A stretch of 64,000 nt of DNA from Klebsiella michiganensis (lineage in GTDB: Bacteria; Pseudomonadota; Gammaproteobacteria; Enterobacterales; Enterobacteriaceae). A program made the translations under genes and the position numbers. Numbering within the stretch: position 1 is the first letter of the stretch; every line of letters starts with the position of its first letter. Below the pieces are notes generated by a model. It saw nothing but the letters and a program-made list of their open reading frames with translations. It was not told the DNA's origin and made no database searches. Below, in pieces: positions 35,578 to 44,790 of this stretch. The stretch is from positions 1,550,001 through 1,614,000 of the forward strand of contig CP011077.1 in assembly GCA_000963575.1 (NCBI GenBank), in the 5' to 3' direction.

Positions 35578-37632
35578 ATGGAACTCAAAGCAACTTCTCT
35601 CGGCAAGCATTTGGCGCAGCACCCTTATAATCGGGTTAAACTGTTGCCTGCCGGCGTTGAGGTCAAAGGCGACCGCCATGAATACCTCATCCCATTCAAT
35701 CAGTTAATAGCGATTAACTGCAAGCGTGGCTTGGTTTGGGGCGAGCTGGAATTCGTTCTTCCTGAAGACAAAGTTGTGCGCCTGCACGGTACCGAATGGG
35801 CGGAGACTCAGCGTTTTTTCCACCATCTGAATTCGCTTTGGCTCAACTGGAGCACGGAGATGAGCGAGGTGGCTGCTGAAGTTTTAACCGCTCAACGAGA
35901 AGAGATAGCCCGGCGTACCCGCAAAGAGGTGTGGTTCCGACGGAGCGATATGCAGGCGTTGCAGGATAACCTCCGCGGAGCTATTGCGGCCCTACCGATT
36001 CCCCATTCCCGGCTCGGCGAGTTCGAGAACTGCCGTGAAGCGTGGGCCATATGCAAAGCCTGGCTTGAACAAGGTGAAGAACGTCGCCACCAACGCAATA
36101 GCGCCTATACCGAACGGATGCTGGAAAAATACGCCTCCTTCTTTGAACAGGTCGAAAGTTCACCCCTCAATCCGTCCCAGGCTCGTGCCGTGGTCAATGG
36201 TGAGGACTCATTGTTAGTCCTGGCGGGGGCCGGTAGCGGCAAAACTTCCGTTCTCGTGGCGCGTGCGGGCTGGTTGTTACAGCGCGGCGAAGCTACGGAG
36301 GATCAAATTCTGCTGTTAGCCTTTGGGCGTCAGGCCGCACAGGAAATGGATGAGCGTATATCAAGCCGCCTTAATACCGAGGCTATTTCTGCCAGAACCT
36401 TCCACTCGCTGGCACTACACATCATTCAGCAGGGGAGTAAAAAAGTCCCTCGAGTCAGTGAGCTTGAGAGTGATACCGCCGCTCGCCATCAATTGCTGAT
36501 CGACAGCTGGCAGCAGCAATGCCGGGAAAAAAAAGCGATGGCCAAAGGCTGGCGGCAGTGGCTTAGCGAAGAACTCGAGTGGGATGTTCCTGAAGGCGAA
36601 TACTGGCAGGATAAGCGGCTGGCGAAGCGGCTTGCCAGCCGGCTCGATCGCTGGCTCGGCCTGATGCGGATGCACGGCGGTTCGCAGGCAGAAATGATAG
36701 ACAGCGCACCGGAAGAGGTCAGGGAGCTTTTCACTAAGCGTATTAAGCTGATGGCGCCGTTGTTAAAAAACTGGAAAGCGGCCCTGAAAGCCGAAGAGGC
36801 GGTTGATTTTTCTGGCCTGATTCATCAGGCAATTAATGTGCTTGAAAAGGGCCGGTTTATCAGCCCGTGGAAGCATATCCTTGTCGATGAGTTTCAGGAC
36901 ATCTCCCCACAGCGAGCCGCCTTACTGGCCGCTTTAAGACGACAAAACTCCCATACTTCGCTTTATGCCGTGGGGGATGACTGGCAGGCTATCTACCGAT
37001 TTAGCGGGGCGGAAATGACGCTCACAACGGCATTCAGCCACCATTTTGGTGAAGGCGATAGTTGCGCGCTGGATACCACGTATCGCTTTAACGATCGAAT
37101 CGGCGAGATTGCTAACGGTTTTGTGCAGCAAAACCCGTATCAACTGCGCAAGCCGCTCAATAGCCTCTCCAAAGGGGACAAAAAAGCAGTGACTCTGCTT
37201 GCCGATGACAGGCTCGATGATTTACTGGACAAGCTGAGTGGGTACGCCTTGCCCGAACAGCGAATTTTGGTGCTGGCGCGGTACCACCATTTACGTCCGG
37301 ATAGCCTGGAAAAAGCCTCGACGCGTTGGCCTAAGCTCAATATTGATTTTATGACCATCCATGCCAGCAAAGGGCAGCAAGCAGATTATGCGATCATTCT
37401 TGGCTTGCAGGATGGGAAAGAAGGCTTTCCGGCCCCCGCACGGGAGTCAATCATGGAGCAGGCGCTCCTGCCACAGCCGGAGGATTTCCCGGATGCAGAG
37501 GAGCGGCGTTTACTTTATGTCGCGCTGACGCGAGCGCGCCATCGGGTCTGGCTTATGTTCAACAAGCAAGAACCTTCCGTCTTTGTTGAAGCACTTAAGC
37601 GGCTTGGGGTGCCAGCGACTAACCGCCCGTGA
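35578..37632 (+). CDS. helD: DNA helicase IV
   Basis: UvrD/Rep-like SF1 helicase, 3'-5' polarity in E. coli. The product has Walker A AGAGSGKTSVL near residue 220, DEFQDISPQR (motif II) near residue 440, GDDWQAIYRF (motif III), and C-terminal motifs MTIHASKGQQADY and YVALTRARHRVW. The ATG at 35578 gives 684 residues and matches the E. coli start MELKAT; an earlier in-frame ATG at 35542 adds 12 residues and is not preferred. It abuts mgsA tail to tail, with no gap. Confidence 0.96.
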   Translation: MELKATSLGKHLAQHPYNRVKLLPAGVEVKGDRHEYLIPFNQLIAINCKRGLVWGELEFVLPEDKVVRLHGTEWAETQRFFHHLNSLWLNWSTEMSEVAAEVLTAQREEIARRTRKEVWFRRSDMQALQDNLRGAIAALPIPHSRLGEFENCREAWAICKAWLEQGEERRHQRNSAYTERMLEKYASFFEQVESSPLNPSQARAVVNGEDSLLVLAGAGSGKTSVLVARAGWLLQRGEATEDQILLLAFGRQAAQEMDERISSRLNTEAISARTFHSLALHIIQQGSKKVPRVSELESDTAARHQLLIDSWQQQCREKKAMAKGWRQWLSEELEWDVPEGEYWQDKRLAKRLASRLDRWLGLMRMHGGSQAEMIDSAPEEVRELFTKRIKLMAPLLKNWKAALKAEEAVDFSGLIHQAINVLEKGRFISPWKHILVDEFQDISPQRAALLAALRRQNSHTSLYAVGDDWQAIYRFSGAEMTLTTAFSHHFGEGDSCALDTTYRFNDRIGEIANGFVQQNPYQLRKPLNSLSKGDKKAVTLLADDRLDDLLDKLSGYALPEQRILVLARYHHLRPDSLEKASTRWPKLNIDFMTIHASKGQQADYAIILGLQDGKEGFPAPARESIMEQALLPQPEDFPDAEERRLLYVALTRARHRVWLMFNKQEPSVFVEALKRLGVPATNRP

Positions 37633-38091
37633 TTATTTCAGGCGTTCATTCAGGTAGCGTTGGTAATCCGGTATAAGAATATCCACGCTTTCATTGAAGC
37701 CCGGTGAATGAATAATAAAATCGGCGGTAGAAAGGTTGGTGGCGACCGGGATATTCCAGACGGTCGCCAGACGCAGCAGAGCCTTAACGTCTGGATCGTG
37801 AGGAACGGCATTGAGCGGGTCCCAGAAGAAAATCAGGACGTCAATTTTTCCCTCAGAAATTAAGGCGCCTACCTGTTGGTCGCCCCCCATTGGGCCACTG
37901 AGCATGGCGTTGACTTCAAGGCCCGTTGCTCGCTGAATTAAATTACCCGTTGTCCCGGTGGCATATAGCGTGTGGTTAGCAAGCGTTGCTTTGTGGCGTT
38001 GTACCCACTTTAAAAGTGCATCCTTACAGTGATCGTGGGCAACCAGTGCGATATGTTTTTTTACCGCAAGGGTGCGGGTAGTTAGTTCCAT
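37633..38091 (-). CDS. mgsA: Methylglyoxal synthase
   Basis: Converts dihydroxyacetone phosphate to methylglyoxal plus phosphate, a bypass relieving sugar-phosphate stress. The 152-residue protein has the phosphate-binding GTTGNL, the catalytic region SGPMGGDQQVGALI (Asp at about 71) and FFWDPLNAVPHDPD. Cytoplasmic hexamer in E. coli. Confidence 0.97.
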   Translation of the reverse strand: MELTTRTLAVKKHIALVAHDHCKDALLKWVQRHKATLANHTLYATGTTGNLIQRATGLEVNAMLSGPMGGDQQVGALISEGKIDVLIFFWDPLNAVPHDPDVKALLRLATVWNIPVATNLSTADFIIHSPGFNESVDILIPDYQRYLNERLK

Positions 38092-38190
38092 TCTGTTTTC
38101 CTGGATAGTTTTAGGCTGCTAACAGATTACTAAAAGCGCCCAGGGCTGCAAGAGTAGAACGTCAAAAAAGCGAGGTATCTCGCGGCATTG

Positions 38191-38838
38191 CTATGGGTTT
38201 GGTGTCTCATTTGCCCAGCGTAAAAAACGTGCCCGTGTCGGCTTATCGGCCTGACTGAACCAGTATCTCAACCGTTGTTCTGTGAATGCTTCAGATTGTG
38301 CTGGTGGAAGGCCTGGATCCGCCATGGCAAATTTCTGACTGTCATCGTTGGCCTTGAGGTTCGCGAACCCGGGCATTGACGCTTTTTTCCCTGATTTATT
38401 ATAGCGTTGCGTCTCTTCTTCGTAATCTGTTCCGGTTGGGTCCGGTTTTATCTCCAAAATATCGGTTCGGATGGGAATAGGGTGGGCCTGGCCGTCCAGC
38501 AGCTTAATTTGAAAAGCGGCTATAGAACGATTGGGATCTTTTAGCTGCAGAACAATATTGACCTGGTCTATCTCTTTAGTGTCAAAACTGATCACCATCG
38601 GTGGGGATATCCCAGAAGACCGGGCGTATGCTCTGGCTATTTTTTTTTCAATACGCAGAACCAGCTGATGCGGCCCATTATCTATTTCAATGCTGTCAGC
38701 CCCTTTAAGGAGCGAGCTGGAAACTCTTTTACCGTCCAGAACCAGTAAATCCAGGTCGGTGGAAAGGCGCAGCGTGGTTCCCCATACCAGGGTCGGTATC
38801 ATAAAAATTAGCCCTGCAAGTGGCAGACCTGCTCTCAT
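38191..38838 (-). CDS. yccT: Periplasmic DUF2057 protein YccT (CsgI)
   Basis: Secreted protein of 215 residues; in E. coli and Salmonella the homologue influences curli production. A signal peptide (MRAGLPLAGLIFMIPTLVWG) precedes TTLRLSTDLDLLVLDGKRVS, the conserved start of the mature chain, and the C-terminus has LRYWFSQADKPTR. The ATG at 38838 has AGGGAGAG upstream and the right distance to the signal peptide; the frame is open to 38877. More divergent from E. coli than its neighbours. Confidence 0.92.
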   Translation of the reverse strand: MRAGLPLAGLIFMIPTLVWGTTLRLSTDLDLLVLDGKRVSSSLLKGADSIEIDNGPHQLVLRIEKKIARAYARSSGISPPMVISFDTKEIDQVNIVLQLKDPNRSIAAFQIKLLDGQAHPIPIRTDILEIKPDPTGTDYEEETQRYNKSGKKASMPGFANLKANDDSQKFAMADPGLPPAQSEAFTEQRLRYWFSQADKPTRARFLRWANETPNP

Positions 38839-39006
38839 TTCACTCTCCCTGGTGAACATGCTGAGTGGATGTTTCAAAGTTTTTCCTGAACCCTACCTAT
38901 TAACATATAGACATATTTTTAGAAATTGCGCTCCTGAGTTTCCGGTAGAAAGATGGCTGGGTGGCGGGCTTTGGCATACACTTCAGACAACATCTTAGGG
39001 GGCGCT

Positions 39007-39420
39007 ATGAAACAAAGTGATATCGAAAATATCCTGAAAACCACCCGCACCATTGCGCTGGTGGGGGCCAGCGACAAACCCGATCGCCCGAGCTATCGGG
39101 TGATGGATTACCTGCTAAAACAAGGCTATGAGGTTATTCCCGTGTCGCCGAAGGTCGCGGGTAAAACGCTGTTGGGGCAGCAGGGTTATGCAACGCTTGC
39201 GGAAGTACCGAAGAAAATTGATATGGTTGATGTGTTCCGTAATTCTGAGGCGGCCTGGGGCGTGGCGCAGGAAGCTATCGCCGTGGGGGCAAAAACGCTA
39301 TGGATGCAGCTTGGGGTGATTAATGAGCAGGCTGCGGTGCTGGCGCAGAATGCGGGGTTAAGCGTCGTGATGGATAAATGCCCGGCGATCGAAATACCTC
39401 GTCTTGGGCTGGCAAAATAA
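39007..39420 (+). CDS. yccU: CoA-binding protein YccU
   Basis: Rossmann-fold CoA-binding domain protein of 137 residues, function unknown. The nucleotide-binding segment IALVGASDKPDRPSYRVMDY is near the N-terminus and VMDKCPAIEIPRLGL at the end. I chose the ATG at 39007 because it gives the E. coli length; GGGGGC lies upstream. Its terminator is shared with hspQ. Confidence 0.94.
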   Translation: MKQSDIENILKTTRTIALVGASDKPDRPSYRVMDYLLKQGYEVIPVSPKVAGKTLLGQQGYATLAEVPKKIDMVDVFRNSEAAWGVAQEAIAVGAKTLWMQLGVINEQAAVLAQNAGLSVVMDKCPAIEIPRLGLAK

Positions 39421-39421
39421 G

Positions 39422-39448
39422 AAAAACCCCGCTTACGCGGGGTTTTTT
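39422..39448. terminator. Bidirectional terminator between yccU and hspQ
   Basis: Stem AACCCCGC (39425-39432) with GCGGGGTT (39437-39444), flanked by A and T runs, lies between two convergent stop codons. Confidence 0.9.
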
Positions 39449-39450
39449 AA

Positions 39451-39768
39451 TCAGTTACGCAGGCGTGGGGCCTGAAGCTGCTGGCGTATCGAGGCAGCCA
39501 ATTCGTCCATTGATGGCTGTTCAGGGTGCTCGTCGTCGTCTTCAGAACTGAGCTGAGCTTCGGCGAGATAGGTATGAATCGCCTGGCCATCTTCATCTTC
39601 CATGACAACGTGGTACCACGGCGCCGCGCGGAGTGCGCTATTGTCGGCCAGATCATCTTCCTGTGGCTCATCGAGCGAATACTCGGGGTCAATGTCGACC
39701 ACTACGCCCAGATAGCCCAGTAAAGAATGGCGAACCTGCTGGCCAATACCGAATTTGCTGGCAATCAT
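39451..39768 (-). CDS. hspQ: Heat shock protein HspQ
   Basis: Small heat-shock protein and Lon specificity enhancer, 105 residues. The sequence IASKFGIGQQVRHSLLGYLG and APWYHVVMEDEDGQAIHTYL is characteristic (YccV/hemimethylated-DNA-binding domain). GGGAGG stands 5 bases before the ATG at 39768; the GTG two codons earlier is not the start. Confidence 0.96.
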   Translation of the reverse strand: MIASKFGIGQQVRHSLLGYLGVVVDIDPEYSLDEPQEDDLADNSALRAAPWYHVVMEDEDGQAIHTYLAEAQLSSEDDDEHPEQPSMDELAASIRQQLQAPRLRN

Positions 39769-39829
39769 AGTCACCTCCCGGGAATATTACTCTGCATACG
39801 AATATGCGGGCAATTTTCGCCTTTTCAAG

Positions 39830-41020
39830 CTACATGACTCGACAGGCAAACCCTTTCAGATACAGCCCTTCCGGGTAGGTTGCGATCACCGGGTGATCGG
39901 CCGCCTGACGGAACTGCTCTATAAATTGTACATCACGCCCGGCATCTACGGCGGCATCGGCGATGATTTTCTGGAATAAATCTGTGGTCATCAGCCCGGA
40001 GCAAGAGAATGTCATCAGAATGCCGCCAGGGTTCAGTAACTGAATTGCTAACATGTTGATGTCTTTATAGCCGCGGCACGCGCCCGCCAACTGGTTTTTG
40101 TTTTCAACAAATTTAGGCGGGTCCATTACGATGACGTCAAACTTCTCGCCCTGGTCGCGGTATTTGCGCAATAGTTTGAACACGTCGTCACGAAGAAACT
40201 CAGCTTTACTGAGGTCAAGCTTGTTCAGCTCAACGTTTTTTCTGGCGATATCCAGTGCATCCTGGGAGGTGTCCACGCTCACCACCTGGCTGCAATTACC
40301 CATCAGCGCAGAAACGGCAAAACCGCCGGTGTAGGAGAAGCAGTTCAGTACGCGTTTATTATCCACGTAGCGGCGAGTGGCGAAACGGCTGTCTCGCTGG
40401 TCGAGGTAATAACCTGTTTTATGCCCGCCCTGAATGTCTACCAACAACTTCATGCCGTGCTCTTCAATCGGCAACAGGGCAGGAGGTAGTTCCCCGCTGA
40501 CAGGCCCCTGAGTTAAAGCCATGCCTTCTTTCTTACGCACGGTAACATCTGAGCGATCGTAAACAGAACACTCAGGGTAGAGAGACTGCAGGGCGGCGAC
40601 CAGGGCCGGACGCTGATACTCTGCGCCCGCGGACAACAGCTGCAGCACCAGGAAGTTGCCAAACCGGTCGATTGTCACGCCCGGTAAGCCGTCAGATTCA
40701 CCAGCGATCAGGCGGTAACTGTCCAGTCCGTCACGCTTAGCCAGCCAGTCTCTCCACTGTTGGGCCTGCTGCAGGCGGCGGGTAAAGAAGGCAATATCAA
40801 TGCTCTCATCCTGATTGAAGGTCCAGACGCGGGCGCGGATCTGTGATTCAGGGGACCAGGCCGCGCGGGCGAGCCACTTGCCCTGGCTGTCCACCACATC
40901 AATCGTTTCACCGAGACTGGCCTTGCCTTCCAGGCGCGCAACAGCCCCAGAGAAAACCCATGGATGACGGCGCAATAACGACTTCTCGCGCCCTTTGGCT
41001 AACACTAAACGTACGCTCAT
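39830..41020 (-). CDS. rlmI: 23S rRNA m5C1962 methyltransferase RlmI
   Basis: SAM-dependent enzyme that methylates C1962 of 23S rRNA. The 396 residues comprise an N-terminal PUA domain (about 1-75: LAKGREKSLLRRHPWVFSGA), a linker beta-hairpin, and a Rossmann methyltransferase domain with VLNCFSYTGGFAV, VIVMDPPKFVENK and the catalytic Cys in TFSCSGLM. Length and sequence match E. coli. Confidence 0.97.
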   Translation of the reverse strand: MSVRLVLAKGREKSLLRRHPWVFSGAVARLEGKASLGETIDVVDSQGKWLARAAWSPESQIRARVWTFNQDESIDIAFFTRRLQQAQQWRDWLAKRDGLDSYRLIAGESDGLPGVTIDRFGNFLVLQLLSAGAEYQRPALVAALQSLYPECSVYDRSDVTVRKKEGMALTQGPVSGELPPALLPIEEHGMKLLVDIQGGHKTGYYLDQRDSRFATRRYVDNKRVLNCFSYTGGFAVSALMGNCSQVVSVDTSQDALDIARKNVELNKLDLSKAEFLRDDVFKLLRKYRDQGEKFDVIVMDPPKFVENKNQLAGACRGYKDINMLAIQLLNPGGILMTFSCSGLMTTDLFQKIIADAAVDAGRDVQFIEQFRQAADHPVIATYPEGLYLKGFACRVM

Positions 41021-41182
41021 AATTTATTTGCTGCTTCGCTAAGAAATGGGCGCCATTTTCCGGTTTAGGGCCGCTAATTGCAATTTATTCACGTTAAAAG
41101 CCTCACTGTGTAGGGTGCCTGCAAAGAAAAAACGCTGTGGTTTGTTAAACTGAGAGCAAGTTGAGCGTCAGGGGAGGTAAAG

Positions 41183-41470
41183 GTGAACTCAGACAAGCAG
41201 TGCGTGAAGTGTTGGGTACACGGCATGGTTCAGGGCGTGGGCTTTCGTTACAGCACTCAGCGTGAGGGCGAAAAGCTTGGCTTAACCGGCTATGCCCGTA
41301 ACCTGGATGATGGCAGCGTGGAGGTGGTGGCCTGCGGAGAGGCGGAGCAGGTTGAAAAGCTGCTGGCGTGGCTAAAAGCCGGCGGGCCACGTAGCGCCAG
41401 GGTTGATAAAGTTCTGACTGAACCGCATCAACCCGAACGCGAATGGATCAACTTTGGCATCCGCTACTAG
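41183..41470 (+). CDS. acyP: Acylphosphatase
   Basis: Hydrolyses acyl phosphates. The 95-residue protein shows VQGVGFRYST, with the phosphate-binding Arg, and the catalytic Asn in GYARNLDDGSVEVV. The start is GTG, with a strong GGGGAGG ribosome site 5 bases before it. The stop overlaps the convergent tusE stop by 4 bases. Confidence 0.95.
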   Translation: MNSDKQCVKCWVHGMVQGVGFRYSTQREGEKLGLTGYARNLDDGSVEVVACGEAEQVEKLLAWLKAGGPRSARVDKVLTEPHQPEREWINFGIRY

Positions 41471-41796
41471 ATACACTTCACCGGTTTTGGCAGGCCAGCG
41501 ATTTTTGTGGCCTGTTTGGCCGGGCCTTTCGGGAACAGGCGATAAAGGTAGCGGCTGTTGCCTTTCTCTTCGCCGAACTTGTTCGCCATGGCTTTAACCA
41601 GCATGCGAATGGCCGGGGAGGTATTAAACTCCAGGTAAAAGTCGCGTACGAAGCGAACCACTTCCCAGTGTTCTACCGCCAGGGTAATGCCTTCTTTGGC
41701 GGCAATCTCTTCCGCCAGCGGCTCGCTCCATTCCTGGCTATTTTTCAGGTAGCCGTCGGCGTCTGTCTCTATTTCTCTGCCTTCAAAGGTCAACAT
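41467..41796 (-). CDS. tusE: Sulfurtransferase TusE
   Basis: DsrC-like sulfur carrier that takes persulfide from TusBCD and passes it to MnmA for tRNA 2-thiouridine. The 109 residues end in GLPKPVKCI, with the acceptor Cys as the penultimate residue. The C-terminal half is nearly identical to E. coli. Confidence 0.97.
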   Translation of the reverse strand: MLTFEGREIETDADGYLKNSQEWSEPLAEEIAAKEGITLAVEHWEVVRFVRDFYLEFNTSPAIRMLVKAMANKFGEEKGNSRYLYRLFPKGPAKQATKIAGLPKPVKCI

Positions 41797-41880
41797 AGTT
41801 ATCCGCTATTTACGTCAAATCGGGCGAAGTGTAGCAAATTTTCTCTGTGGGCTTAAGGGCGGAATACGGCAGGATTGAGG

Positions 41881-41915
41881 GCAAAAAAAAGAGAATGCAC
41901 AAGGCATTCTCTTTT
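41881..41915 (-). terminator. Rho-independent terminator of yccA
   Basis: Perfect 12-bp stem AAAAGAGAATGC with GCATTCTCTTTT (41887-41898, 41904-41915), followed on the minus strand by a T run. It lies 18 bases after the yccA stop. Confidence 0.88.
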
Positions 41916-41932
41916 GGGGATTACCGCATCAG

Positions 41933-42592
41933 TTAGTCGCGGCTGGCAAAACCAAGGATGCTCAGCAGGCTAACGAAGATGTTGTAAAGAGAAACATACA
42001 GGCTGACGGTCGCGCGGATGTAGTTTGTTTCGCCGCCGCGAATGATGTTGCTGGTCTCAAACAGGATGGCACCAGAAGAGATCAGGATAAACACCGCGCT
42101 AATCGCCAGGTGCAGAGCCGGGAGCTGCAGGAAGATGTTAGCCACCATACCAATCAGCACCACCACCACGCCCGCCATCAGCATGCCGCCGAGGAAGGAC
42201 ATGTCTTTACGGGTTGTCAGCACATAAGCGGAACAGCTAAAGAAGACCAGTGCGGTGCCACCCAACGCCAGACCAATAACGTCCCCCATGCCGGCGGACA
42301 GATAGGCATTCAGCATTGGCCCAAGGATATAGCCCAGGAAGCCGGTGAAGGCGAATGCAGACAGAATGCCCACTGGTTTATCAGCGGTTTTGTAGGTCAG
42401 GAACATCAGACCGTACATACCCACCAGCGTCAGAATTAGCCCTGGAGATGGCAGCATCAATACGGTGCTGGCGGTTGCCGTCAACGCTGAAAACGCCAGC
42501 GTTAAACTCAGCAGGAAATAGGTATTACGTAGCACCTTGTGGGTGCTGAGCAGTGACGAACGGTCACGCGAGGAGGTAATAATGCGATCCAT
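41933..42592 (-). CDS. yccA: FtsH modulator YccA (Bax inhibitor-1 family)
   Basis: Inner-membrane protein with seven hydrophobic segments in 219 residues, family TMBIM/BI-1. It is a substrate and modulator of the FtsH protease in E. coli. The N-terminus DRIITSSRDRSSLLSTHKVL is the cytosolic tail grasped by FtsH in the homologue. Confidence 0.96.
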   Translation of the reverse strand: MDRIITSSRDRSSLLSTHKVLRNTYFLLSLTLAFSALTATASTVLMLPSPGLILTLVGMYGLMFLTYKTADKPVGILSAFAFTGFLGYILGPMLNAYLSAGMGDVIGLALGGTALVFFSCSAYVLTTRKDMSFLGGMLMAGVVVVLIGMVANIFLQLPALHLAISAVFILISSGAILFETSNIIRGGETNYIRATVSLYVSLYNIFVSLLSILGFASRD

Positions 42593-42819
42593 TCTAAAAC
42601 TCTCTCTTTTACAGGTGTTTTATGGTCATGAGCATAATGCCCGCCTTTATTAGACAAAAGCCTTTTTACCCATCTTTACCTCGTGCACTTTATCACACTG
42701 TACAAAATTAATGCCATAACACCCACTTATAGGTGGCTGAAAAATATTGCTTTATTACCTAAAGCCGACTAAGAGTGTTAGCCGTACCGTCGTTAAATAA
42801 CATCAATAAGGCGTAGGTC

Positions 42820-44445
42820 ATGAAAGCAAACAACAACACATTTTCAAAATCATTGGTTGCTCTGGGTCTGCTCAGCGCTATTTCCAGCGCATGGGCAGCA
42901 GAGGTTCCGCCAGGAACCGAGCTTGCAGCCAAACAGGAGCTGGTACGTAACAACGGCAGTGAACCGGCATCGCTGGATCCTCACAAAGTGGAGAGCGACG
43001 TTGAAAGTAATATTATCGGCGACTTTTTTGACGGCCTGATTCGCGTCAAAAACGACGGCTCTATCGAGCCTCATCTGGCCGAAAAATGGGAAAACCAGGA
43101 CAACAAAGTCTGGACGTTCCATCTGCGCCCGGGCATCAAGTGGTCTAACGGTGAACCTATCACCGCGCAGGACGTGGTCTGGAGCTGGAAACGCTTAGTC
43201 GATCCTAAAACAGGCTCCCCTTACGCGACTTATCCGGGCACGATGCATATCGAAAATGCCAATGACATTGCCGAAGGCAAAAAGCCGGTCGATAGCCTGG
43301 GCGTGAAGGCGCTGGATGCCAACACCGTTCAGGTGACGCTGGATCAGCCAACTTCAGTTTTCCTGCTGATGCTCGGCCACACCTCTATGGTGCCCGTGAG
43401 CGAAGCTGCGGTAGAAAAATTTGGGGATAAATGGACCCAGCCTGCCAACTTCGTCAGCAGCGGCCCGTATAAACTCTCTCAGTGGGTGGTGAACGAAAAA
43501 GTTGTTGGTGAGCGTAATAAGCAGTACTGGGACGATGCTCATACGGTGATCAATAAAGTCACCTATTTGCCGATAGCTTCCGGTACTGCAGATATCAACC
43601 GTTATAAAGCGGGCGAGATTGATATCACCTCTACCGTGCCGGAAACGCTCTTCGCCTCACTTAAAAAAACGATCCCGGATCAGGTTCATGTCACGCCTTA
43701 CCTGTCCACCTACTATTACGAGTTCAATACCACTAAGGCGCCATTTAACGACCCACGCGTTCGCCTGGCGCTAAATCTGGCGCTCGATAAAGACATCATC
43801 GCCGGGAAAGTATTAGGGCAGGGGCAAACGCCTGCGTGGCTGGTTAGCCAGCCTAAAATCGGCGGTATTGATCTTAAACCTGCCGAGTACGGCAGCTGGA
43901 GCCACGACAAGCGTATTGCTGAAGCAAAAAAACTGCTGGCAGAAGCAGGCTTCAATGAGAAGCATCCACTGCAGTTCAACCTGCTATACAACACGTCTGA
44001 ATCTCACCAGCGTATTGCCATTGCTGCCAGCTCGATGTGGAAGAAAAACATCGGCGTTGAGGCGAAGCTGCAAAACCAGGAATGGAAAACCATGCTGGAT
44101 ACTAAACGCACTGGCAACTACGACCTGGTGCGCTACGGCTGGATTGCCGACTACGATGATGCGGCGACCTACCTGAACAACTTCCGTACTGGCGATAGCC
44201 AGAACAGTTCCAAATACAGCAATCCTGCTTACGATGAGATTATTGCCAAAGCTTCGCAGGCCACCAGCCTGGAAGAACGTGCTAAGTACTATCAGCAGGC
44301 CGAAGACATTCTTGCGAAAGACGTCCCGACTATCCCTATCTATCACTATGTGAAAGTTCAACTGGTGAAACCTTACGTGGGAGGGTACGCCCCGAGCACG
44401 TTGGGCAAATATTTAACCCAGGATCTCTACATCAAAAAACACTAA
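42820..44445 (+). CDS. Orphan oligopeptide-binding protein (OppA/MppA family)
   Basis: Periplasmic peptide receptor of the SBP_bac_5 family, 541 residues, with a signal peptide ending AWA (residues 1-26). The mature start EVPPGTELAAKQELVRNNGS and the segments YEFNTTKAPFNDPRVRLAL and LYNTSESHQRIAIAASSMWK resemble OppA more than MppA. There are no permease or ATPase genes nearby, so it probably uses the Opp or Dpp membrane complex. It sits between yccA and serT, where E. coli has none. GTAGG precedes the ATG. An 8-bp hairpin follows at 44454-44473 but has no T run. Confidence 0.88.
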   Translation: MKANNNTFSKSLVALGLLSAISSAWAAEVPPGTELAAKQELVRNNGSEPASLDPHKVESDVESNIIGDFFDGLIRVKNDGSIEPHLAEKWENQDNKVWTFHLRPGIKWSNGEPITAQDVVWSWKRLVDPKTGSPYATYPGTMHIENANDIAEGKKPVDSLGVKALDANTVQVTLDQPTSVFLLMLGHTSMVPVSEAAVEKFGDKWTQPANFVSSGPYKLSQWVVNEKVVGERNKQYWDDAHTVINKVTYLPIASGTADINRYKAGEIDITSTVPETLFASLKKTIPDQVHVTPYLSTYYYEFNTTKAPFNDPRVRLALNLALDKDIIAGKVLGQGQTPAWLVSQPKIGGIDLKPAEYGSWSHDKRIAEAKKLLAEAGFNEKHPLQFNLLYNTSESHQRIAIAASSMWKKNIGVEAKLQNQEWKTMLDTKRTGNYDLVRYGWIADYDDAATYLNNFRTGDSQNSSKYSNPAYDEIIAKASQATSLEERAKYYQQAEDILAKDVPTIPIYHYVKVQLVKPYVGGYAPSTLGKYLTQDLYIKKH

Positions 44446-44602
44446 TGCCGACGCTGCCCTCTCTGGAGGGCAGAAAAAGCGGCTTCAAACTGAGCATGTT
44501 GCTGCTGTTTCAGGCAAATAACACAAATGTGATGAAATTTCAGGCGATTGAACAAAATCATGCTTTACATGAAGTATGGGTATGTTTATAGTTCGCCTCG
44601 TT

Positions 44603-44690
44603 GGAAGTGTGGCCGAGCGGTTGAAGGCACCGGTCTTGAAAACCGGCGACCCGAAAGGGTTCCAGAGTTCGAATCTCTGCGCTTCCGCCA
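44603..44690 (+). tRNA. serT: tRNA-Ser (anticodon UGA)
   Basis: An 88-base gene beginning GGAAGTG and ending CGCTTCC GCCA, with an encoded CCA. The anticodon loop CTTGAAA gives UGA, and the long variable arm CGACCCGAAAGGGTTCC is typical of tRNA-Ser. It is nearly identical to E. coli serT, which occupies the same place after yccA. It borders a recombinase remnant, so it was probably an integration target. Confidence 0.98.
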
Positions 44691-44697
44691 ACATTCT

Positions 44698-44726
44698 AAG
44701 GGGTTGCCGAAAGGCAGCCCCTTTTT
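44698..44726 (+). terminator. Rho-independent terminator of serT
   Basis: Stem AAGGGGTTGCC with GGCAGCCCCTT around a GAAA tetraloop (one T-G pair), followed by TTTTTG, 7 bases after the tRNA. Confidence 0.9.
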
Positions 44727-44790
44727 GTTTTGGGCTGTTGGTACAGTGTTGGTATATTCACTTGGTATATTCTTGCCTTCAGCTCCCTCA

